Positions 55,083 to 64,000 of a DNA stretch of 64,000 bases are shown in pieces. Origin of the DNA: Gracilimonas mengyeensis (lineage in GTDB: Bacteria > Bacteroidota > Rhodothermia > Balneolales > Balneolaceae); the NCBI RefSeq assembly GCF_900182705.1, contig NZ_FXTP01000001.1, forward strand, positions 496,001-560,000, written 5' to 3'. The notes below the pieces were generated by a model. It did not search any database. It was not told where the DNA came from and saw only the letters and a list, made by a program, of their open reading frames with translations. The position numbers and the translations under genes are program-made. How positions within the stretch are numbered: the stretch's first letter is position 1; each line of letters starts with the position of its first letter.

Positions 55083-56243
55083 ATGAAAAATAGCATCTTA
55101 ACTCTGTTAGCTATGTTTGCGTTCCTAACATCTTTTTGCATAGCCCAAGACACTACCTATACACCATCAAGTGCAAATCAACCCGGTAAAGAGTACCCGA
55201 TGGTAAATGCAAAGGGACAGGTTAAGGCCAAAGTTTTTGCTCCTGATGCCAATTACGTACAGCTTGATATCGGTGCGGTTAAATACGATCTCAAAAAGGA
55301 TAAGCAAGGATACTGGATAGGTGAATCCGCTCCTCAGGATGAAGGTTTTCACTATTACCAATTAAATATTGACGGTGCTTCCGTGCCCGACCCGGGAAGT
55401 AAATATTTTTACGGTGCAAGTCGCTGGGGAAGTGGAGTTGAAGTTCCTGCTCATGATGAGGAAATATATGCGTTGAAAGATGTACCTCATGGCACCGTTA
55501 GAGAACATATTTTTTATTCTGAAATCAGTGACAGTTACAAACGAACATTTGTTTATACTCCGCCAGGCTACGAAACTAACACCGATAAAAGCTACCCTGT
55601 ACTGTATCTGCAACACGGCGGTGGCGAAAACGAAACCGGCTGGTCGCGTCAGGGAAAAGCAAACCTGATTATGGATAACCTAATTGCTGCAGGAAAAAGT
55701 AAACCCTTTATAATTGTGATGAGTGACGGAAACTGGACGTTTCGCCGCCCTCCATCTCAAAACGAAGCGGATGAGGAGGATGGGCAACGGCAATGGCCGC
55801 CCAAGGGATGGGCCGATGAATTCATGAATATGCTGCTCAATGAAATTATCCCGATGATTGATTCAACATATAGAACCATTGCAGATCAGGATCACCGTGC
55901 TATGGCAGGTCTATCTATGGGCGGAATGCAAACCCGCGTCATTACCCTTGCTCATCCTGAAGTATTCTCCCGTGTAGGCATGTTTAGTGGGGGCAGCATC
56001 AGCCCGGCAGATGTTAAGGAACATCCCAATTTCATGGATCAAGTTGATCTCCTTTTCATCAGCAATGGTAGTCTCGAACTGGAAAATGCAGGAAGGTTTG
56101 GAGGCGATCCTCAGGAAAACACCCAAAAACTAGATGAAATGGGAATGAATACTCACTTTTATATTTCCCCTGAAACCGCTCACGAATGGCAAAGTTGGAG
56201 ACGAAGCCTGCATCAATTTGCTCAATTAGTTTTTCAAGACTAA
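55083..56243 (+). CDS. CE1-type carbohydrate esterase with N-terminal E-set (CBM48-like) domain
   Basis: This 386-residue protein has a signal peptide (1-21), an immunoglobulin-like E-set domain resembling CBM48 (about 45-125) and an alpha/beta-hydrolase CE1 domain (about 135-386). The nucleophile is S278 in GLSMGGM and the base is H367 in TAHEW. The third triad member is unclear; the loop normally holding Asp reads SNGSLELE, so E332 may take its place. QHGGGENETGW is the oxyanion-hole loop. E-set-CE1 enzymes from gut and rumen Bacteroidota are feruloyl or acetyl esterases working beside xylanases. It lies 47 bp after the GH43 stop and 12 bp before the GH3 start. Confidence 0.9.
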   Translation: MKNSILTLLAMFAFLTSFCIAQDTTYTPSSANQPGKEYPMVNAKGQVKAKVFAPDANYVQLDIGAVKYDLKKDKQGYWIGESAPQDEGFHYYQLNIDGASVPDPGSKYFYGASRWGSGVEVPAHDEEIYALKDVPHGTVREHIFYSEISDSYKRTFVYTPPGYETNTDKSYPVLYLQHGGGENETGWSRQGKANLIMDNLIAAGKSKPFIIVMSDGNWTFRRPPSQNEADEEDGQRQWPPKGWADEFMNMLLNEIIPMIDSTYRTIADQDHRAMAGLSMGGMQTRVITLAHPEVFSRVGMFSGGSISPADVKEHPNFMDQVDLLFISNGSLELENAGRFGGDPQENTQKLDEMGMNTHFYISPETAHEWQSWRRSLHQFAQLVFQD

Positions 56244-56255
56244 ACCGATTTCACG

Positions 56256-58892
56256 ATGAAACATCTCACTATTTTTACGATACTTGTCTTTCTTAGCTCG
56301 ATAAGTGCAGCACAAGATTTAAGTGAAAGCAATGCGAGCAAAACGAAACAAAACTATCCTTTTCAAAATCCTGAATTAAGTTCTGAAGAGCGAGCAGAAG
56401 ATCTGATTTCACGCTTAACGCTCGAAGAAAAAGCCTCTCTCCTTCAGGATCAGTCACCGGCTATACCGAGACTGGGAATTCCGAAATTCAACTGGTGGAG
56501 TGAAGCGCTTCATGGCTTTGCTAATAACGACAGCGTTACGGTATTTCCTCAAAACATTGGTATGGCGGCTTCTTTTGATGATGAGTTGGTGTACGAAATC
56601 TTTAGTGCCACTTCCGATGAAGCGCGGGCCAAATACAATCAGGCCCGCATGAGGGGCGAAGAAAACCGTCGCTTTCTGAGCTTATCCGTCTGGACACCTA
56701 ACGTGAACATTTTCAGAGATCCGCGCTGGGGACGTGGACAGGAAACTTATGGTGAAGATCCATACCTGATGACCCGCATGGGCGTGAATGTGGTTAAAGG
56801 GCTGCAAGGTCCCGAAGATGAGAAGTACCTGAAACTGCTGGCTGGCGCCAAACATTATGCAGTGCATTCAGGACCGGAATGGAGCCGTCACTCTATCAAT
56901 CTGACCGATGTTGATCCGCGTGAGTTATATGAAACCTATTTACCGGCGTTCAAGGCGCTGGTAGAGGATGCAAATGTCCGGCAGGTGATGTGTGCATACA
57001 ATCGGCTGGATGACAATCCTCTTTGCGGAAGTGAGCGCATGCTGGAAGAAATTCTCCGGGAGGCCTGGGATTTTGAATACCTGGTAGTGGCTGATTGCGG
57101 TGCGGTGCACGATTTCTATACCACGCACGATGTTTCCACCGATCCGGTACATGCCGCGGCAAGAGCCGTTCGTGCCGGGACTGATTTAGAATGCGACTGG
57201 GAAAATTACACCTATAAAACCCTCCCCGAAGCTGTAAACCGTCATCTGATACGGGAACAGGATGTAGATCAGGCGTTAAAGCGAGTGCTGGTTGGCCGAT
57301 TTGACCTCGGTGATTTTGACGACGATTCCATGGTGAAATGGGCGCAAATTCCGCCTTCCATCTTAAACAACGCTGAGCACCGGGCACTGGCGCTGGAAAT
57401 GGCCCGTAAGTCCATGACGCTGCTTCAGAATAAAAACGATGTACTTCCGCTCAGCAAAGACATCGACAAAGTAGCGGTACTTGGCTCAAATGCCGACAAC
57501 GAAGTCATGCTTTGGGGAAATTACAACGGAACACCGGTTCGAACCATCACCATTCTGGATGGCATCAAATCCAAGCTTTCAGAAGATCAGATCTATTACA
57601 GTCAGGCCATTGACTTGGTGGAAGACAAAGTGCTCGAAAGCTATTTTGACGGACTTTCTTTTGAGGGAGAAAAAGGATTTAAAGCCACCTACTGGAATAC
57701 GCCCGACTGGAGTGGTGAACCGGTGAATACCGCACGGGTTGTGAACCCTATGAAACTCACGGTAGCAGGTCAGCATCAGTTTGCACCCGGTGTGGCCCTT
57801 GATGGCTTCTCAGCCAAATACGAAGGTGAATATACCGCCAAGGAAGACGGCAAGCTGGTATTCCGTTTTGGGGCGACGGGATTCTTTGAATTGTTTGTGA
57901 ATGGGGAATCACTGGAACAATATACCAACTGGCGAACACTGCCCTCCCGTGCAACCTACCCTGTGGAAGCCGGTGAAACCTTCGACATTGAAATTCACTA
58001 CGCCCAAAGAGAAAACTGGCAGGCCAACCTGGAGTTTAACTTTGGAAAAGAACTGGATGTCACCTACGATGAAATCATAGAAAACCTGGACGGCATCGAA
58101 ACCGTGATTTATGTGGGCGGACTTTCCACTCTGCTTGAAGGCGAAGAAATGCCAGTTAACTATCCCGGATTTAAAAGCGGAGATCGTACCAATATCGAAC
58201 TCCCGGCGGTTCAAAGAGAATTCCTCAAAGCTTTGAAAGCAGCCGGTAAAACCGTGATTTATGTAAACAATTCCGGTTCGGCCATTGCCCTTACTCCCGA
58301 AACCGAATCGGCGGATGCCATCCTTCAGGCCTGGTATGCCGGCGAATCGGGCGGACAAGCCGTGGCCGATGTGCTCTTTGGAGATTACAATCCCGGCGGA
58401 AAGCTACCGGTTACCTTCTACAAACATTCCGATCAGCTGCCGGATATTGAAGATTACTCTATGAAAGGCCGCACCTATCGCTACCTGGAATCAGAAGAAG
58501 CGCTCTTCCCCTTCGGATTTGGGTTGAGTTACACCACGTTTGATATAGGCGAAGCCGAAGCCAGCAAAACCTCCATCACCCCGGATGAAACCGTATGGCT
58601 TACCATTCCGGTGTCCAATATCGGAGATATGGCGGGAACCGAAATCGTACAGGTGTACGTGCGCAAAGTGGATGATGTGGAAGGACCGATCAAGACCCTG
58701 AAAGGATTCAAGCGTGTGGAATTAAATCCCGGAAAAAGTACTGATGCAGTTATTGAGCTGCCCCCTACTTCGTTTGAATTTTATGATTGGGAGCAGCGAA
58801 AAATGGCCATTACTCCCGGCAGATATAAGATATTTTATGGTAACAGCTCGGACCAAAAAGACCTTAAAGAAATCATAGTAGAAATACTTTAA
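56256..58892 (+). CDS. GH3 beta-xylosidase/alpha-L-arabinofuranosidase-type enzyme with PA14 insert
   Basis: This 878-residue exported protein has a signal peptide (1-20), a GH3 N-terminal barrel (about 40-345), an (alpha/beta)6 sandwich (about 375-750), a PA14 carbohydrate-binding insert in the second domain (about 480-610, FKATYWNTPDW to NWQANLEFNF), and a C-terminal fibronectin-III-like domain (about 795-868). The nucleophile is D280 in LVVADCGAV. KHYAVHSGPEWSRHS is typical of GH3 enzymes acting on xylo- or arabinoxylo-oligosaccharides. It completes breakdown by removing xylose or arabinose from the non-reducing end. It is the last gene of the plus-strand operon and starts 12 bp after the CE1 stop. 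Confidence 0.92.
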   Translation: MKHLTIFTILVFLSSISAAQDLSESNASKTKQNYPFQNPELSSEERAEDLISRLTLEEKASLLQDQSPAIPRLGIPKFNWWSEALHGFANNDSVTVFPQNIGMAASFDDELVYEIFSATSDEARAKYNQARMRGEENRRFLSLSVWTPNVNIFRDPRWGRGQETYGEDPYLMTRMGVNVVKGLQGPEDEKYLKLLAGAKHYAVHSGPEWSRHSINLTDVDPRELYETYLPAFKALVEDANVRQVMCAYNRLDDNPLCGSERMLEEILREAWDFEYLVVADCGAVHDFYTTHDVSTDPVHAAARAVRAGTDLECDWENYTYKTLPEAVNRHLIREQDVDQALKRVLVGRFDLGDFDDDSMVKWAQIPPSILNNAEHRALALEMARKSMTLLQNKNDVLPLSKDIDKVAVLGSNADNEVMLWGNYNGTPVRTITILDGIKSKLSEDQIYYSQAIDLVEDKVLESYFDGLSFEGEKGFKATYWNTPDWSGEPVNTARVVNPMKLTVAGQHQFAPGVALDGFSAKYEGEYTAKEDGKLVFRFGATGFFELFVNGESLEQYTNWRTLPSRATYPVEAGETFDIEIHYAQRENWQANLEFNFGKELDVTYDEIIENLDGIETVIYVGGLSTLLEGEEMPVNYPGFKSGDRTNIELPAVQREFLKALKAAGKTVIYVNNSGSAIALTPETESADAILQAWYAGESGGQAVADVLFGDYNPGGKLPVTFYKHSDQLPDIEDYSMKGRTYRYLESEEALFPFGFGLSYTTFDIGEAEASKTSITPDETVWLTIPVSNIGDMAGTEIVQVYVRKVDDVEGPIKTLKGFKRVELNPGKSTDAVIELPPTSFEFYDWEQRKMAITPGRYKIFYGNSSDQKDLKEIIVEIL

Positions 58893-59053
58893 TGGTTTCT
58901 CCTAAAACTGTCATAAGAGAAGCCACGCTGAGTTAGCTGTGTACCTTGAACGAACGGTAACTTTTATCAGTAGAAAATTATCGCTGAAAGTTTTTTGTGT
59001 TGAAAACTGAATACCATTGTGGCATATCTCGGTGGCCATTTTTAACTAAAACA

Positions 59054-59085
59054 AAAGCCCTGTCGGAATCCACCAACGGGGCTTT
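59054..59085 (-). terminator. Terminator after fbp, possibly also for the plus-strand operon
   Basis: AAAGCCCTGT (59054-59063) pairs with ACGGGGCTTT (59076-59085), with one T-G wobble. On the minus strand the stem is followed by TTGTTTTAG, 30 bp after the fbp stop, so it fits fbp termination. On the plus strand the T-tract is short, so termination of the GH3 message is less certain. Confidence 0.7.
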
Positions 59086-59115
59086 CTATCCACCTCACAG
59101 GACTACAACAAATCA

Positions 59116-60144
59116 TCAAGTGGCTACCGCGGCATATTCCTCCAGGTACTGCATCACGGTTTCTACATTTTTCTTTGAACCGATATAAATCGGAGTTTGC
59201 TGATGGATAGCATCCGGCTTCAACTCCATAATACGAGTTTCCCCATCGGTTGCCATCCCACCGGCCTGTTCAATAATAAAGCTCAGTGGGTTACACTCAT
59301 ACATCAGGCGCAATTTACCATTCGGATATTTTTTGCTGTGTGGGTAGATGAAAATGCCGCCTTTGATCAGCGTGCGGTGGATATCTGCCACCATAGAGCC
59401 AATGTAACGAGCCGAATATGGGCGTCCGGTCTCAGGATCTTCCTCCTGGCAGTATTTGATGTATTTCTTCAAGCCTAAATCCCACGAATTATAGCTCCCT
59501 TCATTAATGCTGTAAATAGCGCCATGTTCAGGAATCTCAATACCGCGTTCACACAAAATGAACTCCCCGATACTCGGGTCCAGCGTAAACACCGATACCC
59601 CAAGACCTGTTGTATAAGTCAAAATGGTACTGGAGCCATACAGCACATAGCCAGCTGCTACTTGTTTGATTCCAGGCTGAAAGGCATCCTCTTCCCGAAG
59701 TTCGGGATTATACCGGGCCTCGCGCATATACACCGAAAAGATGCTCCCTATGGATACATTCACATCGATGTTTGACGAGCCGTCCAACGGGTCGAGATAC
59801 ACAATGTACTTTCCGCCTTTGCTGCTCAGTTTTACGACTCCATCGTTTTCTTCAGAGATTACCATACAGGTAATCAGTGAGCGGTCTAAGGCCGAGATAA
59901 GCTGTTCATCTGCAAACAGATCCAGCTTTTTAACCGATTCTCCATGAATGTTTTTGGAGCCATCGAGCCCTAAAATATTCGTAATTCCTGCTTTATTAAC
60001 CTCGCGGGAAATAATTTTGGCGGCCAGACCAATATCCCGCAATAGCTGCGAAAGTTCTCCGGTGGCACCCGGAAAACGGTTTTGCGACTGGATTATATAC
60101 TCCTCTAAAGTAACCAGCCTCTTGTTGTTTATATCTATCATCAC
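59116..60144 (-). CDS. fbp: Class 1 fructose-1,6-bisphosphatase
   Basis: This 342-residue cytosolic enzyme hydrolyses fructose 1,6-bisphosphate to fructose 6-phosphate in gluconeogenesis. The metal site is complete: E98-E99 in SEEN, D118-D121 in LDPLDGSSNID and Glu in MYECNPLSFI. KLRLMYECNP and the IYPHSKKYPNGKLRL stretch are typical of type I FBPase. Growth on pentoses requires it to make hexose phosphates, but its position next to the locus is probably coincidence; it points away from it. The start could be either of two adjacent ATG codons. Confidence 0.97.
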   Translation of the reverse strand: MMIDINNKRLVTLEEYIIQSQNRFPGATGELSQLLRDIGLAAKIISREVNKAGITNILGLDGSKNIHGESVKKLDLFADEQLISALDRSLITCMVISEENDGVVKLSSKGGKYIVYLDPLDGSSNIDVNVSIGSIFSVYMREARYNPELREEDAFQPGIKQVAAGYVLYGSSTILTYTTGLGVSVFTLDPSIGEFILCERGIEIPEHGAIYSINEGSYNSWDLGLKKYIKYCQEEDPETGRPYSARYIGSMVADIHRTLIKGGIFIYPHSKKYPNGKLRLMYECNPLSFIIEQAGGMATDGETRIMELKPDAIHQQTPIYIGSKKNVETVMQYLEEYAAVAT

Positions 60145-60222
60145 TCATAAGTTTTATTTGGAAAGGCTGTGGCGAAACTAAAGCGAATGAGTGAGAATTT
60201 CTCCAGTGTAGGAAAATTCTAA

Positions 60223-60822
60223 TTAGTCAATTTGTTTGATTTTTTTGAGGATACTAAAGGCCTTGGTTTTCAGCTCTTTCAGGCTTCCATCGTTCATCAC
60301 TACAAAATCAGCCAGATGGGTAAGTGATTCAAAATCAGGCTGTTTGTTCATGCGTTCTTCAATTTTTTGGTGTGATGATTGGTCTCTCTCCAGGGTTCGT
60401 TCCACCCTCAGGTCTTCATCAGCCATAAGCAGGATGACATAATCCAGGTTTTCGGGCCGGCCGTCATTCAACAAAATAGCAGCCTCTTTGGCAAAAACGT
60501 TAATCCCCTCCTTCTTTTTCTCCCTGATAAGCTCTTCTGTCCGTTTCCAAAGCACCGGATGAACCAGTCCGTTGAGTTCCTCCACCCTTCCCTTTTCAAA
60601 CGCTTCTGTCGCCAGATATGGTCGATTTAAATTACCTTCTTGATCATAAGATTCATCCCCGAAAGTATTTTTTATCTGTTGGATGAGCTCCGGGTCAGTT
60701 TGCATGAGTTCTTTGGCAAAATCATCGGCATAAAGTACAAACACATCCTCCTGTGTTTCCCACTCCTTGCAAAAAGTGGTTTTGCCTGAACCGATACCGC
60801 CTGTTATGCCAACTGTGATCAT
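60223..60822 (-). CDS. coaE: Dephospho-CoA kinase
   Basis: This 199-residue kinase carries out the last step of coenzyme A synthesis, phosphorylating the 3'-hydroxyl of dephospho-CoA. The P-loop is GITGGIGSGKTT (5-16), and the family stretches YADDFAKELM, VHPVLWK and KEAAILLNDG are present. Its start codon directly abuts the stop codon of the RelE/ParE-like toxin gene, with no spacer, so this essential gene is translated from the same message as the toxin-antitoxin pair. Confidence 0.96.
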   Translation of the reverse strand: MITVGITGGIGSGKTTFCKEWETQEDVFVLYADDFAKELMQTDPELIQQIKNTFGDESYDQEGNLNRPYLATEAFEKGRVEELNGLVHPVLWKRTEELIREKKKEGINVFAKEAAILLNDGRPENLDYVILLMADEDLRVERTLERDQSSHQKIEERMNKQPDFESLTHLADFVVMNDGSLKELKTKAFSILKKIKQID

Positions 60823-61128
60823 TTAAAAGTCTGGTGTATCTTTTCGATTATCAAAAATAGAAAGAATTATAACCTCATTTTCTTTTTCATTAATTTCATA
60901 AAAAATAGACACTTCCTTTCTGATTACAGCCTTGTGTATATTTTTAGCTTTATCAAAAACTGGAAATAAATGAGGATTAACTGATATCAATGACAAGCTA
61001 CCCAAGAACTTTTCACTAAAAAAATTGAAAACCTGTACCCCAAATTCACTAATCAAATAGGTTTTAATCTGCTGGTAATTTTCCTTGGATTCCTCGGTAA
61101 GACGAACAGAAAAGTTATGATCATCCAT
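60823..61128 (-). CDS. RelE/ParE-family toxin-like protein
   Basis: This 101-residue protein has the ParE/RelE fold pattern: an opening strand (FSVRLTEES), two helices (ENYQQIKTYLISEFG and FNFFSEKFLGSL), a strand with LFPVFDK, and the last strands KAVIRKEVSIFYEINEKENEVIILSIFDNRKDT. The final FDNR motif, with the Arg in the last strand, is characteristic. Such toxins act on DNA gyrase or on ribosome-bound mRNA; which one cannot be told. It overlaps the upstream antitoxin-like gene by 8 bp and is directly followed by coaE. Confidence 0.85.
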   Translation of the reverse strand: MDDHNFSVRLTEESKENYQQIKTYLISEFGVQVFNFFSEKFLGSLSLISVNPHLFPVFDKAKNIHKAVIRKEVSIFYEINEKENEVIILSIFDNRKDTPDF

Positions 61129-61609
61129 GCTCTTTCAGATATTTAAAAGCATCCGAATGTCTTCCGGCTTTGGCATCTTCCTTCCCCCTCAGAATTGAAG
61201 CCTTGGCTGCCTCCGGCAACTCTTCCCATCCTGACGAGCTACGGTGACTCTCCAAAAAGACTTCAATCCATATCAAATGCTTACGGTTTAGTTCATCCAA
61301 CATACGTCTCAGATCTTCTTTTTCTTCCTGCTCCCTTTCCAATAAATACTCTTCCTGATCTTCCCGCACAAAACCATATTTCTCTTTAAGACTTTTCCAG
61401 AGTTCCTCCGAACTTATCATTTCAACCTCTCCGTGCTCAATTTCCTCTGCTCGCCTTTTAATTTCCTCCAGTTGCTCATCGGTTAGCGGAGGTGGCGTCC
61501 AGGAACCTTCTGTCCAGTTATAAATGAACATTGAAATGTATTGCAACAGATCTCCCTCAAGTTGCTGTATTTCCTCTTTAAGACGTTCTCTTAGTTTTTC
61601 TGTTTCCAT
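61121..61609 (-). CDS. Antitoxin-like protein with two antitoxin-type segments
   Basis: This 162-residue protein is acidic, rich in Glu and Lys and largely helical. The first part (about 40-80, LTDEQLEEIKRRAEEIEHGE followed by MISSEELWKSLKEKYGF) resembles short antitoxins of RelE/ParE modules. The last 40 residues (WEELPEAAKASILRGKEDAK and then AGRHSDAFKYLKEHG) resemble another kind of antitoxin tail. The two segments are joined by a coiled-coil-like stretch (about 85-115). Its stop overlaps the toxin start by 8 bp. A typical antitoxin is 70-90 residues, so this may be a fusion of two ancestral antitoxins. Confidence 0.7.
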   Translation of the reverse strand: METEKLRERLKEEIQQLEGDLLQYISMFIYNWTEGSWTPPPLTDEQLEEIKRRAEEIEHGEVEMISSEELWKSLKEKYGFVREDQEEYLLEREQEEKEDLRRMLDELNRKHLIWIEVFLESHRSSSGWEELPEAAKASILRGKEDAKAGRHSDAFKYLKEHG

Positions 61610-61846
61610 GATGCAATATGATTTTAAAAAGAAATTAATGCAACCATTACATCAACCCTGGAAAGGTTTAAACCCCTTCCAGGGTTCGGGGTAATTCTAA
61701 CAAAAAATTGTTACCGTATCAGAGAGATTCTTCTCTACGCTTTTTCACTTCGTTTCAAAAGTCTTCGTTCAGAATGACATTGCTCGAAAGTGTATTCCTT
61801 TGCCGTTCTTTGAACGGACATTACTTTTCAAGTAATCTTCTAATTC
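61610..61846. other. Intergenic region with repeat-like sequences
   Basis: This 237-bp region lies between the antitoxin gene and the SDR gene. It contains the inverted repeat at 61654-61686 and, further on (about 61720-61775), a stretch with GAGATTCTTC followed by CAGAATGACA, the style of another short dispersed repeat found between genes in this phylum. No promoter is evident. Confidence 0.4.
61654..61686. repeat. 33-bp nested inverted repeat
   Basis: AACCCTGGAA (61654-61663) is the exact reverse complement of TTCCAGGGTT (61677-61686). Between them lies the perfect palindrome GGTTTAAACC (61665-61674). The two nested palindromes could form a cruciform. It is 44 bp upstream of the antitoxin start and could be its operator or a short dispersed repeat. 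Confidence 0.5.
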
Positions 61847-62836
61847 TCAGATCTTCCCTTCCCAGGCTTCGATAATCTTATCCATCCGTGCATTGGTCTC
61901 GGGATCAACTTTCATGCGCTCTGGCTCGGCTTCAAACCAATCCAGTGTCCGGCGGATGCCTTCCCGGAATGGAATCGTAGCCTGGAAGCCGGGTACCAGT
62001 TTCTTGATTTTGGAGTTATCAAATACGGCACAATGTGATTTATCGCCCAACAAACCGTCTTTTTCTTCAGGGGCTACTTTGGCAATGAAATCGGAAGAAA
62101 TATGAACAGCATTGAGCTCTGCCCCGGCCGCATCGGCTACGGTTTGGTAGATTTCGTTCCAGGTGAGTACTTCATCTGAAGTGAGTTGTACAGCCTGACC
62201 GATGGCTCGGGGATGTCCCAGTAATCCATTAAATCCTTTAGCAAAATCCTCGGAATGGGTGAGCGTCCATAGAGACGTACCATCGCCGTGAATAATTACC
62301 TTCTGCCCCTTTTTCATCCGGTCGATGACGGTGTATTCTTCCCATCCGCCAATGGCTACGGGAATACGTTTGTCGTAGGTATGCGAAGGACGTACAATGG
62401 TCACTGGAAATCCATCTTTTCGATAAGCATCCATCAACAGGTTTTCGCAATCAATTTTATCCCGGGAATACTGCCACCAGGGATTGTGCAGCGGCGTGGA
62501 TTCATCAATCATAAAACCCGTAGCTGGTTTCTGATACGCAGAAGCCGAGCTGATGAAAATGTACTGCTTGGTCTTGCCGGCAAAGAGATCAATATCGGTT
62601 TGCACGTGCTCCGGGGTGAAGGCAATCCAATTCACCACCACATCCCACTCATGCTCCGCCAGCTTATCACGAATGGTTCCGGGACGGTAGATATCCCCGG
62701 TAATAACTTTAGCGCCTGGAATATCCACCTTAGTTTTACCGCGGTTCAACAAAAACAAATCAATGCCCTGCTGAACGGCTAAATGACTTACTGAGGTGCT
62801 GATATTTCCGGTGCCACCAATGAAGAGTACTTTCAT
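61847..62836 (-). CDS. NAD-dependent epimerase/dehydratase (extended SDR family)
   Basis: This 329-residue cytosolic protein has the Rossmann motif GGTGNIS (8-14), a VVVNWIAFTPEHV stretch after strand 4, and the catalytic YSRDK (about residues 123-127). ISSASAYQ supplies the catalytic Ser. These features match the extended SDR family of nucleotide-sugar epimerases, reductases and mRNA-binding-like proteins. The substrate is unknown. It is flanked by repeats and a 342-bp gap and shows no operon link. Confidence 0.85.
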   Translation of the reverse strand: MKVLFIGGTGNISTSVSHLAVQQGIDLFLLNRGKTKVDIPGAKVITGDIYRPGTIRDKLAEHEWDVVVNWIAFTPEHVQTDIDLFAGKTKQYIFISSASAYQKPATGFMIDESTPLHNPWWQYSRDKIDCENLLMDAYRKDGFPVTIVRPSHTYDKRIPVAIGGWEEYTVIDRMKKGQKVIIHGDGTSLWTLTHSEDFAKGFNGLLGHPRAIGQAVQLTSDEVLTWNEIYQTVADAAGAELNAVHISSDFIAKVAPEEKDGLLGDKSHCAVFDNSKIKKLVPGFQATIPFREGIRRTLDWFEAEPERMKVDPETNARMDKIIEAWEGKI

Positions 62837-63178
62837 GGAGAGGTTTTAGGTTCAAGGTTTTAGGTGCAAGTTAATGGTACGAAATGTGTGGCTTAGTCTC
62901 ACAAAAAGCTTGAAAACTCGAGAACTTTGTAAGTTTCATCATTCGGCTCATTCATAAAAGGATAATAAAGCTGATTTACACCAGAGGCAGGTGATGGAGT
63001 TTGGCCATAGGACGTTATAAAAATTCAGCCAGTTGAAGTCATACGCTCCCATCCATTACCCCATTTCTCACCAAAAAAAATTAAGTGCCCTCGTTTATGG
63101 AAAACGGAATGATGGATTCTACAGCAGCTCAAATACTTTCTAAGAACTCAAAACTAAACACTAATAACTAATACCTCA
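62837..63178. other. Gene-free region between nadB and the SDR gene
   Basis: This 342-bp stretch is A/T-rich and lacks a convincing reading frame. I see no operator of the 19-bp type, no strong hairpin with a T-run and no tRNA. The part after 63130 is a low-complexity stretch of AACTCAAAACTAAACACTAA type, as seen next to many genes in this group. Confidence 0.4.
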
Positions 63179-64000
63179 TCACCCAATTACGGTAGAAACA
63201 ACTTTATCCGCTAACTCAGTATAATCGGTCGTATAATGCAATCCGCGGCTTTCTTTTCGCTGCAGGGCTGACCGGATAATCAGGTATCCCACACAAATCA
63301 AATTACGCAATTCACAAAGAGGCACACTTACTCGCGTTCGGTCGTAGAAGTCTTCCACTTCATCATTCAGTAGCTCCACCCTGCGCATAGCTCGCTCCAG
63401 GCGGAGGTTACTGCGCACAATGCCTACATAATCCGACATCACACGACGAAGTTCCTCCCTGTTATGAGAAACCAGCACCCATTCTTCGGTATTCTCCGTA
63501 CCACTTTCATCCCATTCTGGTATTACTTCGTTTAGACGCAGTTTTCCAATTTCCTGAATAGCGGTATCTACCGCACGGTCTGCGAATACAAGTGATTCCA
63601 ATAAGCTATTGGAAGCCAAACGATTTGCTCCGTGCAACCCCGTGCAAGCGACTTCCCCGCATGCATACAATTGAGCGATGGAGGTTTCGCCCTTCAGGTT
63701 CGTAGAAACGCCACCGCAAGTGTAATGAGTAGCAGGTACCACCGGAATTTGGTCTTCGGTGATATCCAGTCCATACTCTAAACAAGTTTCATAAATGGTA
63801 GGAAACTCTTCTTTCACCGCTTCTGCATCCAGATGGGTGACGTCGAGAAAGACATGGTCCTCGCCTCTTTTTTTAAGCTGATCATCGATCGCACGGGCTA
63901 CTATATCACGGGGAGCCAATTCCTTGCGTTCATCGTATTGCTCCATAAAAGCAACCCCATCCGCATTGCGTAAAATGCCGCCAAATCCTCTCACTGCCTC
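63179..64000 (-). CDS. nadB: L-aspartate oxidase, C-terminal part (cut by the window end)
   Basis: About 273 codons are visible; the gene continues beyond the window, so no start is seen. Residues just inside the edge ([14 protein letters not shown]) match the substrate-loop region of Nad[10 protein letters not shown] carries the conserved catalytic His and [13 protein letters not shown] the conserved Arg and flavin contacts. The C-terminal three-helix domain follows. The enzyme oxidises L-aspartate to iminoaspartate, the first step of NAD synthesis, using FAD. The sequence RGFGG differs from the RGEGG usual at this point. Confidence 0.93.
   Translation of the reverse strand, partial: EAVRGFGGILRNADGVAFMEQYDERKELAPRDIVARAIDDQLKKRGEDHVFLDVTHLDAEAVKEEFPTIYETCLEYGLDITEDQIPVVPATHYTCGGVSTNLKGETSIAQLYACGEVACTGLHGANRLASNSLLESLVFADRAVDTAIQEIGKLRLNEVIPEWDESGTENTEEWVLVSHNREELRRVMSDYVGIVRSNLRLERAMRRVELLNDEVEDFYDRTRVSVPLCELRNLICVGYLIIRSALQRKESRGLHYTTDYTELADKVVSTVIG

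Noticed and set aside
61720-61775. Possible small RNA or terminator in the repeat-like stretch
   Set aside because: There is no stable hairpin followed by a T-run; the sequence looks like a dispersed repeat fragment.

Overview
The window comes from a Gram-negative member of the Bacteroidota/Balneolota-Rhodothermota group, most likely a Balneolaceae relative. Four things point there: SusC/SusD outer-membrane pairs, weak Shine-Dalgarno sequences, many lipoproteins, and five enzymes ending in the same type IX secretion sorting domain (signature [10 protein letters not shown], then DMLGREVA, then a basic end). Species is inferred; there is no rRNA.

Almost the whole window is a plant hemicellulose and pectin side-chain locus. 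1-4.6 kb: the end of an unknown gene, then GH5 and GH9 beta-glucanases. 5.3-6.4 kb: a GH43 endo-arabinanase. 6.5-24.5 kb, all minus strand and read from right to left: susC1, susD1, GH51, GH97, mutarotase, GH51, a Nudix-type AraR regulator, araB, araD, a sodium/sugar symporter, araA. 25.6-32.3 kb, minus: susC2, susD2 and a GH127/GH146 beta-L-arabinofuranosidase. 33.5-44.9 kb: a GDSL esterase, two GH30 xylanases, GH43 enzymes and a BNR_4 propeller protein that may be a polysaccharide lyase. 45.1-58.9 kb, plus strand: GH43, GH43, GH97, GDSL esterase, CE1, GH43-CBM6, CE1 and GH3, an arabinoxylan side-chain and oligosaccharide operon. After 59 kb come ordinary genes: fbp, coaE preceded by a toxin-antitoxin pair, an SDR epimerase and the end of nadB.

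The logic is coherent. T9SS-secreted GH30, GH43, BNR_4 and GDSL proteins open the polymer, SusCD pairs import oligosaccharides, periplasmic GH43, GH51, GH97, GH127, GH3 and esterases release monosaccharides, the symporter takes up L-arabinose, and AraA, AraB and AraD turn it into D-xylulose 5-phosphate.

The main new observation is regulatory. A 19-bp palindrome, AAGTGT-N7-ACACTT, recurs in six intergenic regions, ahead of the araBDA operon, both susC genes, the endo-arabinanase and two divergent glycosidase promoters. It is the natural candidate operator for the local Nudix AraR. Five of the six are accompanied by an AAGCGCTT-like palindrome. Other points: the two susC promoters are paralogous, and one carries a 273-bp inverted-repeat element that the other lacks.
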